This document shows, one piece after another, positions 43,226 to 52,065 of a stretch of DNA of 64,000 nt. The notes beneath the pieces were generated by a model. It worked only from the letters and a program-made list of their open reading frames with translations, had not been told where the DNA came from and made no database searches. Position 1 is the first letter of the stretch, and each line of letters opens with the position of its first letter. A program made the translations under genes and the position numbers. The stretch covers positions 119,472-183,471 of the forward strand of contig JACKLO010000015.1 in the NCBI GenBank assembly GCA_024235915.1, given 5' to 3'. The DNA is from Burkholderiaceae bacterium. Lineage in GTDB: Bacteria > Pseudomonadota > Gammaproteobacteria > Burkholderiales > Burkholderiaceae_C.

Positions 43226-46200
43226 TCAGAGCAGCGGCAGCGAGTGCTGCAGGTCGTCGTCCAACGGTCGGATCACCGCGGTCACGGCAGCCGCTGGGCC
43301 GTGATCGGCCGCCTGTGTCGCGACATCAGCCCCCGCAGCCGCCACCGGTGCCGCGGCAGGCATGCCGGCACCGGCCAACGGATCCTCGCCCGGCGCTGCG
43401 ATCAGCTCGTCGAGCTTCGGCGTGTCGGCCGATCGATCCCGGGTGAACCACACGTCCGCCAGCTGATGCTGCTCGCCGTCCGTGGTGGTGTAGGACGACA
43501 GGAGCCCGATCAGGTTGCCGTTGTCGACGCCGTCGCTGCGTTCGGCACCCACATCAAGCGATGCGATCCCCAGTTCGGCCAGGCCCTTCAGCTCGCCGGC
43601 ATCGGTCTGGCCATCGCGGTCCGCGTCGACCCAGACCTGCAGGCGGTCGAAGTTGGCGTCGCTGGCGTCGACCCGGCCGTCGCCGTTGCTGTCCTCGGCC
43701 GCCAGAGCCTGGAAGCCGTCGGCGGCCCGTTGGCCGTCGGCCAGGCGGGTGCCGATGCCGAACAGCTCGCGACCACTGTCGATCGTGCCGTTGCCGTCGC
43801 GGTCCATCACCAGCAGGCCGTCGTTGCCGCCGACCCAGCCGAAGCGGCCGGCCTGGCCATTGCCGGTGAGGTCGAAGGAGACCCCCTCCTGCGCCGCCAG
43901 CGTCTGGATGCCGTTGCCGTCCAGGTCGAGCACGATCGGGGTCGCCGAGATCAGCGCCTCCACCTGTGCCGAGCTCATCGCCTGGATGTCGGCCGACTCG
44001 AAGGCCGCCACCTGCGAGGTGGTCAGGGCCAGGATGTCGGCCGTCTCCAGACCAGCGATCTGGCTGGTCGTCAGCGCGACGATCTGGGCCGTCGTGATCG
44101 ACGACATCTGTGCGGTCGTCAGTGCCGAGATCTGCGTGGTCGTCAACGACGAGAACTGCGACGTCGTCAGCTTGGCGATCTGGCCGGACTTCAGCGCAGC
44201 CACCGCGTCGGTGCTCAGCGCTGCCACGTCGGCCGTCTCCATGGCTGCGATCTGCAACCCGGTCAGGCCGATGATCTGCGTCGTGCCCAGCGCCGCGACC
44301 TGCGCAGTCGTGAGTGCCGCGATGTCCTCGGTGCCCAGGGCGCGCAGCTGCAGCGAGCTCAGGGCGTTCAGGTCGGCCGTTTCCAGCGCCGCCACCTGGG
44401 CCGTCGTCAATGCCGCCACCTGGGCCGTGCCCATGCCGGCGAATTGCGCCGTCGACAGGGCCGCGATCTGTGCCGTCGTGAAGGCACCGATCTGGCTCGT
44501 CAGCATCGCGCCGAGCTGGGCCGAGCCGAGTGCACCGACCTGCGTGGTGGTCAGGGCGCCGATCTGGTCGCTGCTCAGCTTGGACACCTGTGCTGCCTTC
44601 AGCACCGACACCGCATCGGTGCTCAGCGCGGCGATGTCAGCCGTCTCCATGGCCGCCACCTGCAGGCCCGTCATGGCGACGATCTGCGTGGTGCCCAATG
44701 CCGCCACCTGCGCCGTGGTCAGTGCCGCGATGGCGCTCGTGCCCAAGGCGCGCAGCGGGATGGAGCCCAGTGCGTTGAGGTCGGCGGTCTCCAGGGCAGC
44801 AACCTGCGCCGTCGTCAGCGCCGCGGCCTGTGCGGACCCCAGCGTGGCGAACTGGCTGGTGCTCATTGCCGCGACCTGCGCCGTCGACATGGCCCCCACC
44901 TGGTCGGAGGTCAGCCGGGCCAGCTGTGCGCTGGTCAGCACGCCGACCTGCGTGGTGGTCAGTGCACCGATCTGCGCGGTCGTCAGCCTGGCCACATGAC
45001 CGGCTTTCATGGCGGCCATGGCATCGGTGGACAGTGCGGCAATGTCGGCCGTCTCGAAGGCCGGCACCTGCACGCCGCGCAGGCCCACGATCTGGCTGGT
45101 CGTCAATGCCGCGGCCTGTGCGGTGGTGAGGGCCGCAATGTCATCCGTGGTGAACGCCTTGACCTGGGTCGCACTCATCGCCGCGAGGTCGGCAGTCTCG
45201 ATGGCCGCCACCTGGGCGGTGGTCATCGCCGCGACCTGTGCGGTGGTCATCGCGGCCATCTGCGAGCTGCTCAGGCCGGCAATCTGCGCCGTGGTCAGCG
45301 CCGCCACCTGGGTGCCGAGCAGCTTGCTGACCTGCAGCGTGGACAGCGCGCCGATCTGTGCGGTCGACATCGCCGCCAAGTCCGCCGTCTCCATCGCCTT
45401 GAGCTGCAGGTTGCGCAGCCCGGCCACCTGGTCGGTCGTCAGCGCGGCCACCTGGGCCGTGCTCAACGCCACCACCTGGTCGGTCGTCAGTGCCTGCACC
45501 TGCGCCGTGGCCATGGCGGCCACCTGCGCGGTGCTCAGCGCACCGATCTGTCCGGTGCTGAACTTGCCGATCTGTTCGGCCGACAGCGCATTGATCGCGC
45601 TCGTCGACAGGGCCGCCACGTCCGCCGTCTCCAGCGCCGTGACCTGCGAATTGGTCAGCGCCGCGACCTGGTCGGTCGTCAGTGCCGCCACCTGGGCCGT
45701 GCTCATCGCCACGACCTGGTCGGTCGTCAGCGCACGCAGCTGCGTGGTGCCCAGCGCAGCCACCTGCGCCGTCGTCAGCGCACCAATCTGCGCGCTGCCG
45801 AACTTGGCGATCTGCGCACTGGTCATCGCGTTGAGCGCGTTGGTGGCCAGGGCCGCCACGTCGGCGGTCTCCAGGGCCGCCACCTGCAGGTTGCGCATCC
45901 CGGCGATCTGGCTGGTCGTCAGCGCGGCGACCTGGGCCGTGCTCATCGCCACGATGTCATTGGTGCTGAAGGCGCGGACCTGGGTTGCGCTCATCGCGGC
46001 AAGGTCGGCAGTCTCGATGGCAGCCACCTGCGCCGTGGTCAGCGCCGCCACCTGTGCGGTCGACAGCGCGCCCATCTGGTTGCTGCTCAGGCCGGCGATC
46101 TGCGCCGTGGTCAGCGCCGCCACCTGGGTGTCCAGCAGCTTGCTGACCTGCAGCGTGGACAGCGCGCCGATCTGTGCGGTCGACATCGCCGCCAGGTCCG

Positions 46201-49200
46201 CCGTCTCCATCGCCTTGAGCTGCAGGTTGCGCAGGCCGGCCACCTGGTCGGTCGTCAGCGCGGCCACCTGGGCCGTGCTCAGCGCCACCACCTGGTCGGT
46301 CGTCAGCGCCTGCACCTGCGCCGTGGCCATGGCGGCCACCTGGGCGGTGCTCAGCGCGCCGATCTGGGTCGTGCTGAACTGACCGATCTGCTCGGCCGAC
46401 AGCGCATTGATCGCGCTCGTCGACAGCGCCGCCACGTCCGCCGTCTCCAGCGCCGTGACCTGCGAATTCGTCAGCGCCGCGACCTGGTCGGTCGTCAGCG
46501 CCGCCACCTGGGCCGTGCTCATCGCCACGACCTGGTCGGTCGTCAGCGCACGCAGCTGCGTGGTGCCCAGCGCAGCCACCTGCGCCGTCGTCAGCGCACC
46601 GATCTGCGCGCTGCCGAACTTGGCGATCTGGCCAACCGTCATCGCATTGAGCGCATTCGTGGCCAGGGCCGCCACGTCCGCGGTCTCCAGGGCCGCCACC
46701 TGCGCGCCGCGCAGCCCGGCGATCTGGTCACTCGTCAATGCCGCCACCTGAGCGGTACTCATGGCCACGATGTCGTCCGTGCTCATCGCCCGGAGCTGCA
46801 GCGTGCCCATGGCCGCGAGGTCGGCAGTCTCGATGGCCGCCACCTGGGCGGTGGTCATCGCCGCGACCTGTGCGGTGGTCATCGCGGCCATCTGCGAGCT
46901 GCTCAGGCCGGCAATCTGCGCCGTGGTCAGCGCCGCCACCTGGGTGTCCAGCAGCTTGCTGACCTGCAGCGTGGACAGCGCGCCGATCTGTGCGGTCGAC
47001 ATCGCCGCCAGGTCCGCCGTCTCCATCGCCTTGAGCTGCAGGTTGCGCAGGCCGGCCACCTGGTCGGTCGTCAGCGCGGCCACCTGGGCCGTGCTCAGCG
47101 CCACCACCTGGTCGGTCGTCAGCGCCTGCACCTGCGCCGTGGCCATGGCGGCCACCTGCGCGGTGCTCAGTGCACCGATCTGCGCGGTGCTGAACTTGCC
47201 GATCTGCTCGGCCGACAGCGCATTGATCGCGCTCGTCGACAGCGCCGCCACGTCCGCCGTCTCCAGCGCCGTGACCTGCGAATTCGTCAGCGCCGCGACC
47301 TGGTCGGTCGTCAGTGCCGCCACCTGGGCCGTGCTCATCGCCACGACCTGGTCGGTCGTCAGCGCACGCAGCTGCGTGGTGCCCAGCGCAGCCACCTGCG
47401 CCGTCGTCAGCGCACCGATCTGCGCGCTGCCGAACTTGGCGATCTGCGCGCTGCTCATCGCGTTGAGCGCGTTGGTCGCCAATGCCGCCACGTCCGCCGT
47501 TTCCAGCGCCGCCACCTGGGCATTTCGCAGGCCGGCGATCTGGCTCGTCGTCAGTGCAGCGATCTGCGCCGTGCTCATGGCGACGATGTCGTCGGTGCTC
47601 ATCGCCCGCACCTGGTACGCCCCCATGGCCGCGAGGTCGGCGGTCTCGATGGCCGCCACCTGGGCGGTGGTCATCGCCGCCACCTGCGCGGTGGACAGCG
47701 CCGCCATCTGGTTGCTGCTCAGGCCGGCGATCTGCGCCGTGGTCAGCGCCGCCACCTGGGTGTCCAGCAGCTTGCTGACCTGCAGCGTGGACAGCGCACC
47801 GATCTGTGCGGTCGACATCGCCGCCAGGTCCGCCGTTTCCATCGCCGAGACCTGCAGATTGCGCAGGCCGGCCACCTGGTCGGTCGTCAGCGCGGCCACC
47901 TGGGCCGTGCTCAGCGCCACCACCTGGTCGGTCGTCAGCGCACGCACCTGCGCCGTGGCCATGGCGGCCACCTGGGCGGTGCTCAGCGCGCCGATCTGGG
48001 TCGTGCTGAACTGACCGATCTGCTCGGCCGACAGCGCATTGATCGCGCTCGTCGACAGCGCCGCCACGTCCGCCGTCTCCAGCGCCGTGACCTGCGAATT
48101 CGTCAGCGCCGCGACCTGGTCGGTCGTCAGCGCCGCCACCTGGGCCGTGCTCATCGCCACGACCTGGTCGGTCGTCAGCGCACGCAGCTGCGTGGTGCCC
48201 AGCGCAGCCACCTGCGCCGTCGTCAGCGCACCGATCTGGGCGCTGCCGAACTTGGCGATCTGGGTGACCGTCATCGCGTTGAGCGCGTTGGTAGCCAGGG
48301 CCGCCACGTCCGCCGTTTCCAGCGCCGCCACCTGAGCGTTGCGCAGGCCGGCGACCTGGTCGGTGGTGAGCGCAGCGATCTGCGCGGTGCTCATGGCCAC
48401 GATGTCGTCGGTGCTCATCGCCCGCAGTTGATCCGTGCCCAAAGCGACGAGATCGGCCGTTTCCAGGCCGGCCACCTGGGCCGTCGTCAGCGCGGCGACT
48501 TGATCGGCCGACAGCACGGCGAACTGCGAGGTGCCGAGTGCATTGAGTTGTGCCGTACCCAGCCCGGCCAGCAAGGTGCCGTTCAGGCCAGAGACCTGCC
48601 CCGTCGTGAGCGCTGCCACCTGTGTGGTGGTCAGACCCGCCAGCTGCGCCGTGCTCAAGGCGTTCAGCCGGTCGGCCGCAATGGCACCGAGGGCAGTCGT
48701 GCTGAGGGCGCCGAGGTCGGCGGATTCCAGACCGGCCATCTGGCCGCTGGTCAGGCCAACGACCTGTGTCGACGTCAGCGCCGCCGCCTGCGTGGTGCTC
48801 AGCGCAGCGATCTGCGCGGTGGTGAACTTGGAGAACTGCGAGGAGCTCATCGCCGCCAGGCCAGAGGTGGCCAGTGCGGCCACGTCGGCCGTCTCCATCG
48901 CGCTGATCTGCGCGCCGCGCAGCCCCGCCACCTGGTTGGAGGCCAGCGCCGCGGTCTGCGCCGTCGTCAGCGCCACGATCTGGTCGGTGCTCATCGCGCG
49001 CAGCTGCGTGCTGCTCAGCGCGTTGAGGTCAGCGGTCTCCAGGCCGGCCACCTGGCTGGTCGTCAGCCCGGCCACCTGCGCTTCGCTCAGCGCCGCGAAC
49101 TGCGACGTGCCCAGCGCGTTGAGTTGCGCCGTGCCCATCGCCGCCACGACACCAACGCTCAGGCCCGAGACCTGGTCGGAGGTCAGCGCGCCGACCTGCG

Positions 49201-51103
49201 CCGAGGTCAGGCCCGCGCCTTGTGCGGTGCTCAGTGCGGCCAGCTGCGTGGTGCTCAGCGCTGCGATCGATGCCGTGCCCAGCGCCGCCAGGTCCGCCGT
49301 TTCCATCGCGCCGATCTGCGCGGCGCTCAGCGCCGTCACCTGTGCCGTGGCCAGCGCCGCGGCCTGCGCCGAGGTCAGCGCCACCACCTGGTCGGTGGTC
49401 ATCCCGGTCAGCTGCGTGCTGCCCAGGGCGGCCACCTGCGCGGTGCCCAACGCGGCGATCTGCGCGGTGGTGAACTTGGAGAACTGCGAGGAGCTCATCG
49501 CCGCCAGGCCAGAGGTGGCCAGTGCGGCCACGTCGGCCGTCTCCATCGCGCTGATCTGCGCGCCGCGCAGCCCCGCCACCTGGTTGGAGGCCAGCGCCGC
49601 GGTCTGCGCCGTCGTCAGCGCCACGATCTGGTCGGTGCTCATCGCGCGCAGCTGCGTGCTGCTCAGCGCGTTGAGGTCAGCGGTCTCCAGGCCGGCCACC
49701 TGGCTGGTCGTCAGCCCGGCCACCTGCGCTTCGCTCAGCGCCGCGAACTGCGACGTGCCCAGCGCGTTGAGTTGCGCCGTGCCCATCGCCGCCACGACAC
49801 CAACGCTCAGGCCCGAGACCTGGTCGGAGGTCAGCGCGCCGACCTGCGCCGAGGTCAGGCCCGCGCCTTGTGCGGTGCTCAGTGCGGCCAGCTGCGTGGT
49901 GCTCAGCGCTGCGATCGATGCCGTGCCCAGCGCCGCCAGGTCCGCCGTTTCCATCGCGCCGATCTGCGCGGCGCTCAGCGCCGTCACCTGTGCCGTGGCC
50001 AGCGCCGCGGCCTGCGCCGAGGTCAGCGCCACCACCTGGTCGGTGGTCATCCCGGTCAGCTGCGTGCTGCCCAGGGCGGCCACCTGCGCGGTGCCCAACG
50101 CGGCGATCTGCGCGGTGGTGAACTTGGAGAACTGCGAGGAGCTCATCGCCGCCAGGCCAGAGGTGGCCAGTGCGGCCACGTCGGCCGTCTCCATCGCGCT
50201 GATCTGCGCGCCGCGCAGCCCCGCCACCTGGTTGGAGGCCAGCGCCGCGGTCTGCGCCGTCGTCAGCGCCACGATCTGGTCGGTGCTCATCGCGCGCAGC
50301 TGCGTGCTGCTCAGCGCGTTGAGGTCAGCGGTCTCCAGGCCGGCCACCTGGCTGGTCGTCAGCCCGGCCACCTGCGCTTCGCTCAGCGCCGCGAACTGCG
50401 ACGTGCCCAGCGCGTTGAGTTGCGCCGTGCCCATCGCCGCCACGACACCAACGCTCAGGCCCGAGACCTGGTCGGAGGTCAGCGCGCCGACCTGCGCCGA
50501 GGTCAGGCCCGCGCCTTGTGCGGTGCTCAGTGCGGCCAGCTGCGTGGTGCTCAGCGCTGCGATCGATGCCGTGCCCAGCGCCGCCAGGTCCGCCGTTTCC
50601 ATCGCGCCGATCTGCGCGGCGCTCAGCGCCGTCACCTGTGCCGTGGCCAGCGCCGCGGCCTGCGCCGAGGTCAGCGCCACGATCTGGTCGGTGGTCAACG
50701 CGCTGACCTGGTGGCTGCCCATCGCCGCCAGATCGGCCGTTTCGATGGCCGCAATCTGCGAGGTCGTCAGCGCCACCAGCTGGCTCGTCTTCAACGCCGC
50801 CATCTGGTCCGACGTCAGTGCCGCGACCGCCGATGTGGTGAGCGCCGCCATGGCATTTGGCGCGATCACCTGGATCTGGCTGGTGCCCAGAGCGGCCAGG
50901 TCAGCCGTCTCGATGGCCGCGATCTGGCTCGTGCCCCAGGTCACCAGGCCCAGTGTCGGCAGCGCCGCGAACTGGCTGGTTGTGAGCGCGGCGATCTGGG
51001 CCGTGCTGAACGATGACCAGTCTTCGGTGTCCAGCGCGGCCAGTGCGTCGGTCGACAGCGCGGCGATCTGGCTGGTCGACAGGCTCGGAATGATGGAAGG
51101 CAT
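43226..51103 (-). CDS. Giant octapeptide-repeat protein with calcium-binding-type C-terminus; probable type I secretion substrate
   Basis: The product is 2625 residues. After seven residues, about 297 tandem octapeptides follow with consensus [LM]-[ST/E]-T-x-[QD]-[VIL]-x-[AG] (for example LTTAQVAA, LSTDQVVA). Every 6-11 units, one reads [LMI]ETAD[LV]AA. The last ~245 residues differ: PIVLDLDGNGIQT, DRDGNGTIDSGRELFG, DSNGDGRVDASD and DADRDGQTDAGEL are acidic calcium-binding-like loops. This C-terminal module is common in giant type I-secreted proteins. There is no signal peptide, no Cys-rich region and no RTX GGxGxD repeats. A sigma-28-type promoter lies upstream. The opposite strand is also open, but only as a by-product of the 24-base periodicity. 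Function unknown; an adhesin or filament-associated surface protein is inferred. Confidence 0.85.
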   Translation of the reverse strand: MPSIIPSLSTSQIAALSTDALAALDTEDWSSFSTAQIAALTTSQFAALPTLGLVTWGTSQIAAIETADLAALGTSQIQVIAPNAMAALTTSAVAALTSDQMAALKTSQLVALTTSQIAAIETADLAAMGSHQVSALTTDQIVALTSAQAAALATAQVTALSAAQIGAMETADLAALGTASIAALSTTQLAALSTAQGAGLTSAQVGALTSDQVSGLSVGVVAAMGTAQLNALGTSQFAALSEAQVAGLTTSQVAGLETADLNALSSTQLRAMSTDQIVALTTAQTAALASNQVAGLRGAQISAMETADVAALATSGLAAMSSSQFSKFTTAQIAALGTAQVAALGSTQLTGMTTDQVVALTSAQAAALATAQVTALSAAQIGAMETADLAALGTASIAALSTTQLAALSTAQGAGLTSAQVGALTSDQVSGLSVGVVAAMGTAQLNALGTSQFAALSEAQVAGLTTSQVAGLETADLNALSSTQLRAMSTDQIVALTTAQTAALASNQVAGLRGAQISAMETADVAALATSGLAAMSSSQFSKFTTAQIAALGTAQVAALGSTQLTGMTTDQVVALTSAQAAALATAQVTALSAAQIGAMETADLAALGTASIAALSTTQLAALSTAQGAGLTSAQVGALTSDQVSGLSVGVVAAMGTAQLNALGTSQFAALSEAQVAGLTTSQVAGLETADLNALSSTQLRAMSTDQIVALTTAQTAALASNQVAGLRGAQISAMETADVAALATSGLAAMSSSQFSKFTTAQIAALSTTQAAALTSTQVVGLTSGQMAGLESADLGALSTTALGAIAADRLNALSTAQLAGLTTTQVAALTTGQVSGLNGTLLAGLGTAQLNALGTSQFAVLSADQVAALTTAQVAGLETADLVALGTDQLRAMSTDDIVAMSTAQIAALTTDQVAGLRNAQVAALETADVAALATNALNAMTVTQIAKFGSAQIGALTTAQVAALGTTQLRALTTDQVVAMSTAQVAALTTDQVAALTNSQVTALETADVAALSTSAINALSAEQIGQFSTTQIGALSTAQVAAMATAQVRALTTDQVVALSTAQVAALTTDQVAGLRNLQVSAMETADLAAMSTAQIGALSTLQVSKLLDTQVAALTTAQIAGLSSNQMAALSTAQVAAMTTAQVAAIETADLAAMGAYQVRAMSTDDIVAMSTAQIAALTTSQIAGLRNAQVAALETADVAALATNALNAMSSAQIAKFGSAQIGALTTAQVAALGTTQLRALTTDQVVAMSTAQVAALTTDQVAALTNSQVTALETADVAALSTSAINALSAEQIGKFSTAQIGALSTAQVAAMATAQVQALTTDQVVALSTAQVAALTTDQVAGLRNLQLKAMETADLAAMSTAQIGALSTLQVSKLLDTQVAALTTAQIAGLSSSQMAAMTTAQVAAMTTAQVAAIETADLAAMGTLQLRAMSTDDIVAMSTAQVAALTSDQIAGLRGAQVAALETADVAALATNALNAMTVGQIAKFGSAQIGALTTAQVAALGTTQLRALTTDQVVAMSTAQVAALTTDQVAALTNSQVTALETADVAALSTSAINALSAEQIGQFSTTQIGALSTAQVAAMATAQVQALTTDQVVALSTAQVAALTTDQVAGLRNLQLKAMETADLAAMSTAQIGALSTLQVSKLLDTQVAALTTAQIAGLSSNQMGALSTAQVAALTTAQVAAIETADLAAMSATQVRAFSTNDIVAMSTAQVAALTTSQIAGMRNLQVAALETADVAALATNALNAMTSAQIAKFGSAQIGALTTAQVAALGTTQLRALTTDQVVAMSTAQVAALTTDQVAALTNSQVTALETADVAALSTSAINALSAEQIGKFSTGQIGALSTAQVAAMATAQVQALTTDQVVALSTAQVAALTTDQVAGLRNLQLKAMETADLAAMSTAQIGALSTLQVSKLLGTQVAALTTAQIAGLSSSQMAAMTTAQVAAMTTAQVAAIETADLAAMSATQVKAFTTDDIAALTTAQAAALTTSQIVGLRGVQVPAFETADIAALSTDAMAAMKAGHVARLTTAQIGALTTTQVGVLTSAQLARLTSDQVGAMSTAQVAAMSTSQFATLGSAQAAALTTAQVAALETADLNALGSIPLRALGTSAIAALTTAQVAALGTTQIVAMTGLQVAAMETADIAALSTDAVSVLKAAQVSKLSSDQIGALTTTQVGALGSAQLGAMLTSQIGAFTTAQIAALSTAQFAGMGTAQVAALTTAQVAALETADLNALSSLQLRALGTEDIAALTTAQVAALGTTQIIGLTGLQIAAMETADVAALSTDAVAALKSGQIAKLTTSQFSSLTTTQISALTTAQMSSITTAQIVALTTSQIAGLETADILALTTSQVAAFESADIQAMSSAQVEALISATPIVLDLDGNGIQTLAAQEGVSFDLTGNGQAGRFGWVGGNDGLLVMDRDGNGTIDSGRELFGIGTRLADGQRAADGFQALAAEDSNGDGRVDASDANFDRLQVWVDADRDGQTDAGELKGLAELGIASLDVGAERSDGVDNGNLIGLLSSYTTTDGEQHQLADVWFTRDRSADTPKLDELIAAPGEDPLAGAGMPAAAPVAAAGADVATQAADHGPAAAVTAVIRPLDDDLQHSLPLL
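45179..48442 (-). repeat. Four higher-order repeats of 816 bases (34 octapeptides)
   Basis: The marker AGCTTGCTGACCTGCAGCGT occurs at 45321, 46137, 46953 and 47769, exactly 816 bases apart. Units 1 and 3 share variants (GAGCTGCTC), as do units 2 and 4 (GTTGCTGCTC). This hints that a two-unit block of 1632 bases was duplicated. Boundaries are approximate. Confidence 0.85.
48807..50680 (-). repeat. Three near-identical 648-base tandem repeats (27 octapeptides)
   Basis: The copies begin at 48807, 49455 and 50103. By eye they are identical at the nucleotide level, including third positions, until the third copy diverges near 50680. Such identity implies very recent duplication or ongoing homogenisation. 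It also marks a site where assemblies may collapse or expand copies. Confidence 0.9.
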
Positions 51104-51493
51104 GGGGCGGTTCCTCGTGGTCAGGGTCAGCCGTTCGCCCGGACGCGCACACAGGCAGCTTGCCGGCGGTCGGCAAGGCGGTCTGGCGTGGCGGATACGG
51201 CTGGCATGACGTTGGGCGGCGTTGCTTGATCGGGGTCAATCGGGACACGCGATCCCGGTTTGCGTAGACGCGCTCCGAGTTCGACGTTCGACCGGTTATC
51301 GGGCGAGCCGGGGGCAACTTGAGCGGACCCACGCGCAATCCGACCTCCGGCCGCCGGATATTGACGCGGCAGACGCCGGTGCTTTGCGCTGAGAAGGACG
51401 GCCTTAGGCCATCAATTCGCGACAGATCACCCGCAGGGTGATGGCGCTGAAAGGGTCAGGACCGCCGGGCCTCCCGGCCGGGCAGCCCCGATG
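51104..51493. other. Intergenic region upstream of the giant repeat gene
   Basis: These 390 bases lie between the giant gene start and the end of the CBS-domain gene. They contain the sigma-28-type promoter at 51296-51322, about 190 bases before the ATG, like the long leader of flagellin 1. They also hold a 7-bp hairpin ATCACCC/GGGTGAT at 51426-51442 that may end the CBS transcript. No other gene was recognised. Confidence 0.6.
51296..51322 (-). promoter_or_regulatory. Sigma-28 (FliA)-type promoter of the giant repeat gene
   Basis: Read on the minus strand: TCAAGTTG, an 11-base spacer, then CCCGATAA. It matches the motA, cheY and flagellin promoters of this window in both boxes and in spacing. 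Confidence 0.75.
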
Positions 51494-51967
51494 TCATCCC
51501 GCCGACGACGATGTCGATGCGGACCCCGCCTCGTCGACCGGCCAGTCGCGGATGTAGGCCTTGAGCATGCGGTTCTCGAAGTCCTGGCTGTCGACCACGG
51601 CCTTGGCCACGTCGTAGAAGGAGATCACGCCCATCAGCGTTTTGCGGTCGAGCACCGGCATGTAGCGGGCGTGGCGCTGCAGCATCATGCGGCGCACCTC
51701 GTCCATGTCGGTTTCCGGGGTGCAGGTCAGCGGCGCGTCGTCCATCACGGTGCGCACGATGGTCGACCCCAGGGTGCCGCCGTTGCGCACCACGGCCTGG
51801 ATCACCTCGCGGAAGGTGAGCATGCCCACCAGATCGCCATGGTCCATCACCACCAGCGACCCGATGTCCATCTCGGCCATCGTCTTGGCGGCATCGGCCA
51901 GCGCCTGTTCCGGTGGCACGGTGAACAGCGTATTGCCCTTGACGCGCAGGATGTCGGCGACCTTCAT
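51494..51967 (-). CDS. Tandem CBS-domain protein
   Basis: The product is 157 residues from ATG at 51967, with GGAG seven bases upstream. The frame reaches 52012, but the shorter start is better supported. Two CBS domains fill the protein: VADILRVKGNTLFTVPPEQALADAAKTMAEMDIGSLVVM and TVMDDAPLTCTPETDMDEVRRMMLQRHARYMPVLD. The pair would form a Bateman module binding an adenosine nucleotide. No catalytic domain is attached. It is probably a small energy-sensing regulator, divergent from the sulfhydrylase gene. The C-terminal tail is Ser/Ala-rich. Confidence 0.85.
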   Translation of the reverse strand: MKVADILRVKGNTLFTVPPEQALADAAKTMAEMDIGSLVVMDHGDLVGMLTFREVIQAVVRNGGTLGSTIVRTVMDDAPLTCTPETDMDEVRRMMLQRHARYMPVLDRKTLMGVISFYDVAKAVVDSQDFENRMLKAYIRDWPVDEAGSASTSSSAG

Positions 51968-52065
51968 CTCAAGCTCCTGGAAAGCGCGGTAGTCGAAGTC
52001 AATATAGCCCACAATGACCGCGGTTCCACCCTTTGCAGTGCCTCCTGGCGCTCCGGATTGACCCC

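Larger units (their letters stand above)
43965..51082 (-). repeat. 24-base tandem repeat array encoding octapeptides
   Basis: About 297 imperfect 24-base units run without interruption or frame loss. Each encodes one octapeptide. On the plus strand the unit reads like CTGGGCGGTGGTCAGCGCC with variants. Units have diverged, but two longer periods (816 and 648 bases) are superimposed. Confidence 0.93.

Noticed and set aside
43028..51016. A 2662-codon open frame on the plus strand opposite the giant repeat gene, with a further plus-strand frame also largely open.
   Set aside because: The 24-base periodicity of the minus-strand gene keeps stops out of other frames. The plus-strand product is an Arg/His/Gln-rich monotone, without a start context or recognisable ends. 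The minus strand has the promoter and the conserved calcium-binding C-terminus.
43226..51103. The 24-base tandem array considered as a CRISPR array.
   Set aside because: There are no alternating unique spacers and repeat units are contiguous. The array is in-frame protein coding and no cas genes are present.
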